64,000 nt of DNA from Diatrype stigma (lineage: Eukaryota; Ascomycota; Sordariomycetes; Xylariales; Diatrypaceae), in contig JAKJXP020000045.1 in NCBI GenBank assembly GCA_022225965.2, forward strand, positions 186,001 through 250,000, read 5' to 3'. The notes under the pieces are model-generated. The model was not told where the DNA came from and did no database searches. It saw only the letters and a program-made list of their open reading frames with translations. The translations under genes and the position numbers were made by a program. Positions 32,455-45,062 of the stretch are shown here, one piece after another (position 1 is the stretch's first letter; each line of letters opens with the position of its first letter).

Positions 32455-34117
32455 TGAGACTCCCGGACAGTTCTTGGACGACACGATGGTCCCATCTGCT
32501 TGAGGGATCGCAGATAACCCTTCACGAGGTGGAATAAACCGGCTCTTCCGGACTTAGTTGGGACCGGAAACACCGGGATTGAAATTGTGTCTAATCTAGA
32601 AATTTCGAGGAACCGCGAGGATAAGACAACAGCAAATGCCAACGAACATTGCAACTAACTAGAAGTTAGGAGGAGGAATGCAGATGCAGACACGACACGC
32701 GAAGAAACGATGTCACTGGACAATGCCTCCGGGAAACAGGCTTTACATGGCGTTGGTTATGAAAGCCCGTACATCATAGGGTAGTTATGAATAGTAGGTA
32801 TATGAGTAAGTACCTGGTATGTAAGCTACAAAGCACGGAGTATGTAGACACTGGGGATCAAGGCTGGATCAGGGCTGGATCAAGGCTTAGAAAGTCGGGG
32901 CTCACGATCTCCGAGTCAGGGTCCTGGTGTCCATTATTCGCATGGACCAACGGGTATGTAGGCAGTATGTGCGTATGTACATACCGTACGAAGTTGGACG
33001 GCTGGACGGCTGGACACCTGCTTACTGCCTGTTAGTATGTTACTGCCTGAACAGCGTGGAGCCGAGGAGGAAAAAGAGGGCTGGAAGGCTAATGACAGCG
33101 CAGCGCAGCCACGATTACAGCCGATAACTAATGGGACTATCGACTATCTATGCGTTAATTCCCCGTAAGGCCCGTGAAGGAAGGTGGCACCACTCATTCC
33201 CGAGGTCTCTTCTGCTGATTGCAAGTGCTGATTGATAGGGGTATGGATTACAATCATAACTGGAATATTTTTATACTTACTACATACTCGTGCGTCTGCG
33301 CAGCCACGCCATTACTTACTTATAGCAGCCATGGTAATATAGGAGAGTCCCGTTGATTGGTCCTTGGCATTGCTGGAGTCCTGGACACTGGTAGACTGGT
33401 GTCCCTTGCAACAACCCCCAATTGTTTCATTGCAGATCACCGTACGGATTTGACAAAATGCGCGTATTCATTCAGACGCCCGAGTACCGACCTAGGCTGT
33501 CTTGAGGTCAATCGTGGGGACGGGGGATCGGTCGCCGGGGTGAGCCGGTTGGTTGGTAAGTGATCGTACCCCTGGCTACGACTTGCAAGATGCTACTCAA
33601 GCTACTGCTGTGTGCATAGTTACCTACTCTAGGAAATTCAGGTCGTGAACAGCGCGGGACTTGTTCAGATGACGTCATGAAAAGAGATATCCATGCCTAT
33701 TATAAGTACCTATGTGTTTCGTATCTTCCTCGCCTTTCAGTATTCAATTACATACCCATCGTGGACTTAGGCACGCTCTATAGGATCTGGGAATGAGGTA
33801 TCAACTACATACTATGGCCTTGCAAACTATGTATTTTAGGAGTGAGCTAAGCTGAGCTGATCTTACACGGCCAGATCATTCTGTTGCGGCACAGCACTTC
33901 GTACAATTCACCCCAACTAGGTATAGGAGCCTGACATCATGAATTACCCGCTTGATATTATCTACGTAGGTATATGAACAGAGTATATAGCCAATGACCA
34001 CTAACGACTAGGCATTGTAGGTCATATGGAGCATGAAATCGAGCTATATAAGGCTATGTGGCAAATTATAGATACATAGTATAAGGAACACACATATATA
34101 ATGCGCGTTACAACAGC
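32455..34117. other. Intergenic region, possible unplaced 5' exon of the LCAT-like gene
   Basis: About 1.7 kb. The first 100 bases continue the LCAT-like frame (minus strand) without an ATG. The rest has short spurious frames and GTAC-type low complexity. No gene supported. Confidence 0.45.
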
Positions 34118-34981
34118 TTACAGCCGGAAATTGATTCCGAGGCTCTCGTCAATCTCCTTGACCTTCTGGATCGACCTCTTATAGCCCTCCTCATTCTCCA
34201 GCCTCTCGATGTACTGGTAGAGCCTGGGGTACAGGGCCCTTGGCGTGCTTCCCCACCAGTCCCCGAAGCTCTCGACCTTGTCCTTGGCCGTGATGAGGCC
34301 GAAGCTGATGAGGATGTCGGCCGCGCTGAGGTCTTTGCCGCACAGGTAGCCGGCCCCTGCGACCGCGAGCTGCTGGTCCAGGAAGCCCTGCTGGTTCTGG
34401 ATGTTGTGGGAGATGAAGCCGGCGAAGATCTTGTTGGCCACCATCGTGGTGATCGGCCGGATGTAGAACGGCACCTGCGGGCTCCGGAGGCGGTCGACGA
34501 CCATCGCCATCATGAAGGTGCTCATCATGGTGCCCTCGGCGAAGTGGAGGAAGTACTGCCACCGCAGCCACGCCGGCGTCTCGCCGCAGACCTGGCCCTC
34601 CTGGCCCTCCCGGTAGCGCTGGGGCATCATGGTCGTGTTCTTCCCGAAGTGTTCGCATAGGTACTGGGTGATGAAGCCGCTCTCGGCCAGGACGATCGGC
34701 TCGCCACCACCGGGAGGGGTGATTTTGATGAGTGGCGACTTGCCGAGGGGATGGACCTCCCTTAGCTCCGCCGGTGCATGGTTGTCGTCTTTATTGCGGT
34801 GGAAGGTTTCTAGTTCATATTCGAGCCCGAGCTCCTCGAGGAGCCATAGGATGTTCTGCGCCCGAGACTTTTCGAGCCTACGATGGTTGGACGGTTAACA
34901 CAATGGCTCACTGCCTACGACGACCGGGAGAGGTGCTCCTTACCAGTATAGCGTGATCTTGGGCTGTTCCTCGGTTGCCAT
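34118..34981 (-). CDS. Glutathione S-transferase
   Basis: Two exons on the minus strand: 34981-34944 and 34877-34118, giving 265 residues; the 66-bp intron (GTAAGG donor) is in phase 2. The short first exon supplies MATEEQPKITLYW, the first strand of the thioredoxin-like domain. Then come LEKSRAQNILWLLEELGLEYEL, the cis-Pro region HPLGKSPLI near residue 57, and LAESGFITQYL, the glutathione gamma-glutamyl contact region. The C-terminal domain is all-helical and includes LCGKDLSAADILISF, the usual conserved N-capping segment. The length and order match fungal GST/URE2-like enzymes that conjugate or reduce electrophiles with glutathione. No peroxisomal or mitochondrial signal is visible. Confidence 0.93.
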
Positions 34982-36077
34982 GACGAAGGAGTTATTGGAC
35001 ACAGCAATTACAAGTCTTAGATGGTTAATTAGAAGGGGAACAGACAGAAGAATCGCAGTGGTAGGGTGAAGCGTTATTATATGCACGCAGGTCTAGTCAA
35101 GCCTAGTCGGATCTTAGTGGAGAGGATGTAGACAGCAAAATGCGTTCAATGTCTAGAGAATGGATAGTCCGGCAACTAGTATATCGAGAACATACCTATG
35201 ACTTCACACACGTTCCTCGCGTATCCCATCCCACGCATCTCAATATGGCTGTGGCTGAAGTGCAGGTGCAGAAACAATCTACCTGCCTCCTAGGCAGGCA
35301 TCTAATGACTCATGACTAAGGAAGAATGCGACTGTGGTAGCACTTTATGGTACTTAGATAACTGCTCATGAACGAATTGACGGTATCAATTGGAGGGCTT
35401 GGTGTGCCAGAGCTGCATCAGTATACCACATGCCTCTAATTCCGCTCTAAATATATAGTTGGAGTACCGAGGCACTCTGGCAGAAGATAGACGCGACGGA
35501 TGATGACGATGCCGAAGCTAGGTACTAATAGCTATGCGGAAATACTCCGAACGATCCTTACTGTCGTAACTTGCTCTACCTGGTTTACCTACATCAAACA
35601 GCTGAGTGAAGTGGTTGATGCACCACTGCAGAAATGATGCAGCATCTATGAAGTGCTTGCCTCAACTACCTTATCATTGATGATGCCTGAATATTGAAGC
35701 ATGCTAGGCTGATACCTACATCATCTACATACATGGGTAGGTATGTATGTAGTCTAAGTTATCAGGTGCAGGAGATCTGGCGATATGGTGGGGTAATGCC
35801 GATGTGGGTGATGCCGATGTGGCTAGTGACCATTAAGGATGGGAGGTACCTAGGTACCCGTGGACTTAGGTGGTGAGTCTGCGTGCTTGAATGTGGCTGT
35901 GCAACATGTCTTCCGCCGCAGGTCAGCCACAGATTGGAACAATCCATCCATCTCCCAGTTGCCGGTGATGAGCTTCAGTTAACATCGCCAAACCAACACC
36001 TTCAACTACAAACGCGGCTCGACCTCCAATAAAGCACACACATACGCAGTTCTCGGCAACTGCCTATCCTAGTCAAG
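34982..36077. other. Divergent intergenic region (GST and complex I subunit promoters)
   Basis: About 1.1 kb shared upstream sequence of two divergent genes. It contains GTAC-rich low-complexity tracts and the near-repeat GGTGATGCCGATGTGG at 35800-35822. No coding frame supported. Confidence 0.5.
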
Positions 36078-36628
36078 ATGGCGGGCCACCACTACCGTGA
36101 GTTCATGCATCGATTGAGTACTACGGTCGCTGCGATCGTGAGCTAATGGCATATCTTACAGGCGTTGCGCTGGACCCGGCCATCCAGAAACTAAACTGTA
36201 TGTATTCCACACCGTCCCCGTCGTCTCCCTCGAAAATCTGGTCTCCGGGATCTCTCCGAAGATATGATGGAAGCAACCAACGATGCGCGCCCGCACGCCG
36301 CCCCGCGGGGAGAGACTATTGCGCTTGATATCTCGACAGAAAGCATGTTACTGATCGCAGCCCCTCTGCAGCTGTGGTCACGACCCGAACCCAGTTCTTC
36401 CGCTGGACCCCGAGGACCGCCCGTTTCGCGATCATGTTCGGCGCCGTGATCCCGGGTCTCCTCACCTACGTAGCGTACTCGACACATGTGAGTAGTTGGT
36501 CCAGTCCGGCAGGCTTGAGCAGCTTTCCCACTGCTATACAATAATAATGGACTGACGCAATTGGCACTCCTCAGGGCAAATGGGACTTCCGCGCGAAGCG
36601 GAGGGGCGATCTAGTCTCTGAGTATTGA
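36078..36628 (+). CDS. Small complex I subunit, NDUFB4/B15-like
   Basis: Four exons: 36078-36096, 36162-36197, 36372-36487 and 36575-36628, giving 74 residues with consistent phases 1, 1 and 0. Introns are 65, 174 and 87 bp with GTGAGT, GTATGT and GTGAGT donors. The spliced product begins MAGHHYRVALDPAIQKLN, continues to FFRWTPRTAR, has one membrane helix (FAIMFGAVIPGLLTYVAYS) and ends GKWDFRAKRRGDLVSEY. That layout matches the B15/NDUFB4 accessory subunit of NADH:ubiquinone oxidoreductase in the inner mitochondrial membrane. The gene is invisible to simple frame scanning because no exon exceeds 116 bp. Intron 2's acceptor was chosen for phase and for similarity to the family; this is the least certain join. 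Confidence 0.72.
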
Positions 36629-39600
36629 GACCAACGAGCACCGAGGATGGGCAGCTGCTGCTGAGAAGAGACTTGTACATATCACGAAATCCCGAGGCTA
36701 TGAATACCGAGCTGTTCGACGGGGATGTGCACCGTCCATATTGCTACTCAGCGGGAATCAAACTCGAGAGGTCATTTCATGATGTGCTAGGGGTCCTGCT
36801 ATTCCTTTCGTCCGCCTCAGTGATCGAACAGAGCATCCGAGAATGACGTAGCTGCCGAAAAGGAATACCACTTCAAGTGCCTTTAAATCCGCCAAGGCTT
36901 TCTCAATATATGAAAAGAACGAGACTTGGAGGATGGTCAGGATTTCACGGATTGTCAATAAATCGGTAGTCTCTCAGCTACTTGAATATAGAGTAACTAA
37001 CTAGTACTTCTTGATATGCATAGGTACAGTGCCATTACCTCGTAAGTACTTTCTGGCTTCAATTCCCACGTAGCTGGATGGTTTGAGCATGTTATCTGAT
37101 ATATTTACACAGGCAAGCCTTCTAGTCAAGGTATGGCCATAAGCCGTATCAGAGCATAGTATTCAAAAGCTGCAGAGGTAAAGCAGGGTTTGAATAGACC
37201 TTGTGGCCCTTGGTCTTTCGGTTTCACTTTCGAAAAAGGGGGCGGAGGGAGCCAGAGACGAGCCAGGCTGCTAGCTGCCAGGTACGGCTTATACCGCGTA
37301 GTGCCCGACCCTATGTAGGCACGATCTTGGAACAAGGGGCAGTACTTGAAGTAGGAGGAATGAGCCGTTTTATGGATTTCCCTCTTTTTCAACTAATCAG
37401 GCAAGTCAGCATGACCACCTACATAGTAGCCAGGGACACCTAGGACAACTACTAGGTCCCTCTTGCGCAGTCAGACAGCCTAATTGAAGGGATCAATGCA
37501 GAATAAGCTCCGCCTCTTGCGCCTCAAGTGCTCCGGGGCGAAAAGCCTGGAAAGCCAAGCATCAAGTTTTGGTACTACGTAGAGCATGCAGGATGAGCTC
37601 AGCCTCCTCCAACTGCTGGTCGACGGCAGAGGCGGCCAAGCGGCGTGCCGCTTCCCACTTGACAGGTCAACTGCTTGTTCGATCTCTCAGACTTGACCAG
37701 CCGATATTTCAATTTCCCCCTCGGTAACTACAAGGTAATGGACCTGCTCTTTAAATATAACGTTATTTAAACCTATAAGTATATATATCAGTATACAAAT
37801 CACCTCGCTGACACCACCACCATCCTGCCTGACATTCTTACAGCAGGTAGTAGCTCGTCAACATGTCTCCCAGCATGTACGTACAACACAAGAACCCAGC
37901 GTCGTATCAGAGGCAATATCGAGTATCCTTAGCGACCGATCCTTCGGAGTGATTGGTCGGATGTAACTCTCCCGCACCCCCTGGGGGGCTTCCTTCGAGA
38001 TACGGGAATGGATGGCGGAGAGTTTTTCTCAGCATTCGACACTGCCTATGGATGGGAGCTTACGTGCAGCCTGCAACAATCGACGATGGGGGGCACACGA
38101 ATAGGGAAGCATGGGGCATGGTATAATAGAGCGTCGCATCACATCACTGCATCCTGCTGATGTGGCCGCCTACCTACCTACCTACACCAGAGCCAGAGCG
38201 AGGGGATGACCACATACTGCTAGCTAGCCAGCATACATGCGTACGTACTTAACCAGAGATAAGTCGTGAGAGCGCTCTCGTGGCCCCCTGGCACCGAGGC
38301 GGTGTATCGTCGTCAAATCGCCGCGGCTGGCTGGACGATAAGTCGTATGGTGGTCGATATCCCGATCAGGCCATTGGCCGCCGGACATTGCATTGCATAC
38401 ACTCGATCCTGGCGGGGTGGATTTTTCTCTCTCTCTCTCTCTTCCTTCGTCCTGAACTTGCTCATGACCTCGTGCGTTACATGGTCTGCGTACGTGGCAC
38501 AGTCGGGTTGCTCCAAGACCTACCTCATGTACGTTGGCCTGTACCGTAGGGATGCAGGTAGTTGCAAGCTTCAGCCGCCTCGGTCGTCATGGTGGGCATG
38601 CGGGGTTTACTGAGCCTCCTTGGAGAGCCGCACCTAGTTGCGACCGACATCCCTTCCGTAGCTTCTATGGCGTCGATGGTGGTGAGCGTACTTCTAGGGT
38701 CCCCGATACGATCGCCCCTCTTGCCCTTCTTGCTCTGGGATATGTATTTGGCTCGATGTGTTTATGAACTCGCTACGCCTTACCAACAAAGTTCGACATT
38801 TACGTTTAGCTCCGAGGACAAGTAAAGGGGGGCGGGGGATCCCGAATCCTTCCATTGTGTCAGTGGTATCGTATCGTCTTTCCTATGTACAACCGGAGAC
38901 ACATATGAAATGCGAAGATCGTTTGACGCCCGAACATTATAAATGGCATCATATACATAACGATGCGTGCATTGCCACATGCCACTCGGGTTGCCGGCCT
39001 TCTCCTCTGCAACCGGTACCGGCATGTGTGCCGTAGCCAGGCGAACTGGCACGGATCGCGCATTTTTCCGTTCTATTCGCAGCAAGGCAGACAATCTCTC
39101 ACCTGTTATAGCTCTGGCAGAAGCTTGTAGACCCTAATTTAGTCAGCACGACCATCCGTACCTCACTATCATGTTATTTCCTCCGTATTTCGTGCTGGCC
39201 TCCCTACGCTCATAAAAAGGACGTTTTGTTCTATCACGGCCACTCAGTCTACATAGATGGCAAAATCCAAGTGACGGACGTGGGACCTGCTCGCTAGGCC
39301 TACCACAGGTTGCGCCGACATGGTCGATATTGAAGATCGTATACCCGTAGGTGCTAGCCCTGTTGGACGCTGCCACCTTTATGTCCAGTCTGAAGTGTCG
39401 TACTCGCGTAAAAGGAAGGAATCGCATAGTGCAAAGTCACTCGTACTCGAGCATTCCTCCATCGTACTGCCTCGCCATGCTTACCGTTACCTATCTTATG
39501 CTCTTTGCAGGCATCACTATGTCTTACCCGCATGAGAGCCGTGTCTTTGGCGCATCAGATAACGAGCGTGTTCCCCAACCAGTCGCTAGTGTGGTCAACG

Positions 39601-40284
39601 CTTGCTTCACCAAGCACATCATGGACCATCCATACATCGTTACTACTACCGTTGGCCGGTCCCTCCCCCCATCTTCCTTCCGAGAATTTCCCAAGGGCTG
39701 TTCTCGATTCCGCCATCGGGGTCTTGTCCCCAGCTCTGGGGGTTGAGTTACACCCGTTCTAGAGCCGTTCTAGCGGCCGCCGGTGCTTGGACCGCCTTGG
39801 GCATCCTCACCGCAGTGCATATTTTTGGGGTCAGCAGCAGCAGCAGCAGCGGAAGTGGCAGAAGCAGCAGTGAGCGACAGCGGCGGCGGCGGCACGACGG
39901 CAACAATATACCAGAAGTGCGGAAAGAAAGAAAAGAGTCACAGCATGATTGCGGCTAGCACATGTGCCGTGAAATCTGCGACCCACCAGATTACCAAAGG
40001 CGAAGACCTTCCACACGCACCTTTTCGGGCAAGTCGGACCAGACAACCCTTGGAGATCTAGAAGAGGCCTCCCATTTCCCCACTGGTAGGACTCTTCTGT
40101 CGTCTAACTATTTGGTTACGTCTTTTGGCAATGCTAGGTGCTCGCTGGCTCGTAAGAGATGCAGCATATTCAACATAGATGGGGGATTTGCCGTGTCGGA
40201 GACCGCAATATATCATATCCATAATGCGTGTAAGTAGGTGTGTATATAGCAATCTGCAGTTTGCTCCCTACGAACTACTACTTA
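36629..40284. other. Gene-poor region, left of the inverted-repeat element
   Basis: About 3.7 kb without a confident gene. A minus-strand frame at 36758-36958 looks protein-like but has no ATG. A TATA-like tract (37778-37790) precedes an ATG at 37863 that could open a small spliced gene, although I cannot find its other exons. A frame from 39477 to 39746 starts with a hydrophobic segment. All are weak. Confidence 0.4.
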
Positions 40285-41101
40285 CTCGTCAGGGCTCTAA
40301 ACGCCTCCTGACCCACAATTTGACCGCTTCGCTATTGTAGTCAGGGACTACCTAAATGTCCTGAAAAAGCTAAATGTCTTATTGTTTGCTACATCCAATT
40401 GTATGCGTTTTTACTTAAAATCGAAGTAGCATACTGTATTGCAATTCCCCGTATTAATGCATAGGATATTTTCAACTATTATGTCATTACCAGGATTTTG
40501 CAAAACGTGAATTTTTGCGAGCGCGAAGGAAATTTCGGGTTAATTGCTGTTAATAATTGTATGAGGGTTGCAATTGTAAGTGTTGATGATTCCAGGGGGT
40601 TGTAGGTGGTTGTAGGTGGTGGTTGTAGGTGGTGGTTGTAGGTGGTGGTTGTAGGTGGTGGTTGTAGGTGGTGGTTGTAGGTGGTGGTTGTAGGTGGTGG
40701 TTGTAGGTGGTGGCTGTAGGTGGTGGCTGTAGGTGGTGGTTGTAGGTGGTGGCTGTAGGTGGTGGTTGTAGGTGCTAGCTGTAGGTGCTAGCTGTAGGTG
40801 CTAGCTGTAGGTGCTAGCTGTAGGTGGTGGTTGTAGGTGCTAGCTGTAGGTGCTAGCTGTAGGTGCCTAGCTGTACTGTTTTATTCGATAAATTGTTGAG
40901 ATTATCTTGTATGCGAGGGAACTATATTAACGTATGCGGCAATATCGGCAGTTGGCAGAATACATAGAGTTGCACCTAATTTGTATGGGGAATTATGTAG
41001 AAACCAGGACATTTAGCTTTTTCAGGACATTTAGGTAGTCCCTGACTACAATAGCGAAGCGGTCAAATTGTGGGTCAGGAGGCGTTTAGAGCCCTGACGA
41101 G
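40285..41101. mobile_element. MITE-like element with perfect 94-bp terminal inverted repeats and TA target duplication
   Basis: Positions 40285-40378 and 41008-41101 are exact reverse complements over 94 bases, starting CTCGTCAGGG. A TA dinucleotide lies immediately outside both ends (40283-40284 and 41102-41103), as expected for Tc1/mariner/pogo-type insertion. The 817-bp interior has no transposase frame, so the element would be non-autonomous. Within each terminal repeat GTAGTC-AGG-GACTAC forms a small palindrome. The centre is AT-rich and holds a 13-bp minisatellite. The perfect match between ends argues for a young insertion or recent homogenisation. Confidence 0.88.
40600..40873 (+). 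repeat. 13-bp minisatellite inside the MITE-like element
   Basis: About twenty tandem copies of a 13-bp unit. The first block is TGTAGGTGGTGGY; the second is TGTAGGTGCTAGC, with some mixing of the two types between. The plus strand is strongly G-rich with GG doublets throughout. Confidence 0.9.
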
Positions 41102-41744
41102 TAGTTGCTCAGACCCAGGCTGCCCAAGTAACTAGACATAACTAGTAGTTCCGTCTTCTAGCTAGGTCAGAGTGAGCAAAGGTGTAGTGGGCATTCCGTC
41201 ATCCCAGGCCTTGTCCTTGAAACGAAACGCTGGTAGGGTTGGCTGAACGGCTGGTTGGGTGATTCGTGCGGAAGTACCCGGTATTTCTCCAAGTCGATCA
41301 GATGGAAAAGAAAGGCGGGATTTATGCAGGCTTTGCGGTGAGGTGCGCGGGCTGGAGTGCGCCATGAAGCACCATGCGGCACCATGCGGCTGTAGTTGAG
41401 ACCACGTCACGTCAGTGTCTGGCAGCAGAGCCCCAATGCGAACCAATCTCTTATCTCTATCAGAGAGGACGTTGAAACGTTGAAACGCCCTTGGACAAAC
41501 CGCATTGCAAAGTAACCTATCCAGGACCTATCCAGGCCCTATCCTACCATCCTGCCCTCTTCACACGTGGACCACTCGGTGCTTCACATACACACAGGGC
41601 GCGCATTCCTCGTTATTGCAATTTATGCGACACTATGCGACAGCAGCCACCGGCGAGCATTGCCGGCCGGTCCTGAGATAATGAGAGATAGTGAGATGGG
41701 CCACGTTGTCAAGCTCCATCCCAACTCGGCAGCTAGGATGACGG

Positions 41745-41782
41745 GGAGAGAGAGGGTGAGTGAGAGAGAGAGAGAGAGAGAG
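41745..41782 (+). repeat. (GA)n microsatellite
   Basis: A run of GA dinucleotides with one GGTGAGT interruption. Confidence 0.8.
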
Positions 41783-44700
41783 CAAAGCGCTAGCCACATA
41801 TAATTGTATTCTAAAGTTCCATGATCTCTTCTCACTGGCTGCGTGGTGCGGTGCGGAGTATTTCGGCCACCCAGATATATTGGAATGCATGGGTTATACT
41901 CATTCAGTCGTGACGGGACTCACTCAGGACAAGATGGGTCTCCCATCTAGCGAATTCGGGTCTCTAACTACCTACAGTTTATCGTAGTGATTCATGGCAC
42001 AATGGCACAGCAATGACGCGAGCAGCTGTAGTTACTGGGAACTATGTAAGAACCGACATTGGCCGGCCATTCGCCATCATGCGACCCCATCATGTCTATC
42101 CGCAATTCGCACCTCTTCTCTCGGGCAACACGTGGGTACTCGCTCAGCGGGCACTACGCTGCGATAAACCACCGGGTCCCTAGGTCAGTGAGATCTGGAA
42201 CCGCCACTGTCACTGGTCATAACTACTATGTAATTGTAGGTAAGTGTGTAATGCAACGCAATGCGATACGCCTGCCAGTTGCCCGCCCACGCGAGCGTAT
42301 TGTGCTAGGGGTGATGATGGCTGCGCTTTCAAGCCACCCAGGGCAGTGGCAACGTATTCGGCTATGTAAGTAGGCTAGAAGAACATGGGCTCCTCTGCAG
42401 GATCAGAAGGGTCCGATCTGCCCCAAGTAGGATACCCATCCTAGATATACTCTAGTTGCAGTCTCTCCATGCTCGCTGTGCATCCTCTGCCTTCACGCAA
42501 TATAATATATTAAGAACAACTGCCCGGACCACACACTCCTGCTCTAACTGGAAGCTGGTTCTCCAGTTTCCCTATGAAACAACCCGCATCGAGCAAGAGA
42601 AGTCGGTACCTAAGCCGGTACCTAGGCATGGTACAGCCTACATGCCCTATAGGAGCGCCTTGATATTAATATCGGCAGCGTGGTGCTGCTCCATCTCACC
42701 TGGAAAAGTTGGAAGATACCCGAGATTGGACGGGGGAAACGTCTGGCTGGCTCTCCCCCGCAGGGCATAGGATAGGGTATGACACAACCACAACCCTGTC
42801 TTCCTGGCCGTTTCTCCCCCTCCAAAATATGCCTGAGAATATAATATGTAGGCCCTAGAAGACCCGGATGGATACCTCGTCGATCCGCAACCGCACCTTA
42901 TCTTCTGCCGCATCCCGATTTCCTCCAGGTCCCAGACAGGGCAGACTTCTACACAGGGTCCGGTGCCCCAGCGAACGTTCCCTGCCCCGCAGAACGACAA
43001 CAGCAAATCAAATCAGCACCAGCGACACGAGCAGAACCAGAAGACATCAGATCATGCTGTACGTAGCTATGTACTGTAGTTATCTGCTGCATGGTCGATG
43101 GTGTTGTATCTACGCACATGCTAGCATGCGTACTTGCACACGTACACTGCATGATAGAACCGCACAGCTCTGCGGAAACTCACCTAGGTGTAGTGTAACT
43201 CACTATATAGGGGCTTACATGTAGTCGTAGAGCAAAATTCCTGATGGCACCGATCGCGATGGCACCAGCGTACACCATTCGCAGCACTGAGGTTGGGCTC
43301 TTGGGTTCTTGATCGTTTGTTTCGCTTATACACCACTCAAACAACATGGAACCAACATGGGGAAGGGAATCGGCGGGCGTCTTGGGGCGCTACCGGATTT
43401 CTTGGCCCGTTTTTGCGATGGACGACAAGGGCCCGGCTAGCCCCCAGCCTCAAGTATTACTAAACTTATGGTATAGCAGTGCTCTTATTGCGCCTGTCAC
43501 GCCCTGCTGGGAGGGGGATCGACATATGTAGGCTCTGCTACTGCTGCATCTTGTACACGTACAATACGATACCGTACAATACCATGCGGATGTACAATAC
43601 ACATGCTATGTATATACACGCGCTAGTTAGAGGCTCAACGGAGGCTACAAGTTGCCAACCTTCTCGAAAACTTCCATATTAGCAAACCGAGCACCACTCC
43701 GGTTGAAACATTCCTAGTGCTGCTCGGGTGGATGTGCCTCGAAACAGTAATCACGATCGTTTCCTATTTCTGCATAAACCAACTGATATGCATTCAAAGG
43801 CAAACCCGTTCGACATTGTTTTCATCGCGGTCGACGAATTGCACCTCGGTATGTTGGGTACCCTTGTGCCTTGCTTGGCCTTGTGAGGTAGTTAGTTTAT
43901 GCAGTAGAGAGCGCCATAGCCGCATTCTTACGACCACCGCTTGGTTTGCCAATAACCGGGCATAGTTGCCGCTGGTACTTTACGTAATCTACAACATGGC
44001 TCGCCGAAATTATCATGGTCCTGGAATCAAACCCGTCTTCGGCGCCAACATGGACATATAGACTACTAGGCAACGTCCGCAAACGACATGCCTCAGCCTA
44101 GTTACCCTACCTACGTATTGTACATCACGCAACAGCAATCAGCACCAGGACCCTTTCCCTCCACTTGACAATTTCTGAAGATCCGCTCCCGGATTCGCTT
44201 CCTGCGTTACGGTGTCTTCCTCTTCCCAAGGTAGCATCGTACCTCCACAGCCAGTCAGATGACCAAGGATCTAGTAGTTATATTAATGACGGCCTGTCCA
44301 GGGCTGGCAGGCTATCCTGGACTAAGCTCGTCACAGCATCCCCCGGATTTACAGTGGTGCTGATATTCACCAACCAAGACGACGTTCTTATAGGTACTTC
44401 AAGTTGTAGTTATCCATGGATGGTAAACCACACATAAGCTCTTACGTTGCATACCCCGACCCGCTAAAGCAGGACTGGAGACTGGAGCATCGTTCATCAA
44501 CTGCGCCGCGTATTAGTTACCAGAACCGCTCAATGCTATAGCGCTCGCTAAGGGAATGGCCAGCTCATGCGGCGCAATCTGGCTACTACGGCATAGGTAC
44601 TGTAGTATTGGGAGGTATTGGCCCTGATGAGCCCGAGAATAATAGGGGACTCAATAATAGCGCACTCCGAAGCATCTAGCGGAGAGAGATATCTTACCTC

Positions 44701-45012
44701 GTAGTCTGCTGGCGTGCTGTTTAACTAGTGCAGGTAGGTATTTGGAAGTAGGCATTTCAAGGTTGCAAACAGACGAAGACGTGAGAGATGTGTATGTACA
44801 ATAGTGTATGTACAATACTGAGGTCCTTGCTCCCACTACTATGGTACAATTACCTAGACTACGATATAGTTAGTACTAGGTATGTAGGTATGTAGTAAAG
44901 GCCCCTTCAGAGGCTCCGCGACACGCCCGGCCTTCCACACCTCCTCCCCGCCTTATCTACCTAGGCGCATACAACCTGCGTTACGCCAAACCTTATTAGT
45001 TAGGCTCGCTTT

Positions 45013-45062
45013 AGCTTGCACAGCCTGCACAGCTTGCACAGCCTGCACAGCTTGCACAGCTT
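45013..45062 (+). repeat. 10-bp tandem repeat CTTGCACAGC / CCTGCACAGC
   Basis: Five consecutive copies alternating C/T at the second position, in an intergenic region. Confidence 0.8.

Noticed and set aside
37126..37443. Overlapping frames on both strands at 37.1-37.4 kb
   Set aside because: Neither has a domain, a signal peptide or convincing codon use.
40600..40873. CRISPR-like array because of regular short repeats
   Set aside because: The repeats are directly adjacent 13-bp units with no spacers, so this is a minisatellite.
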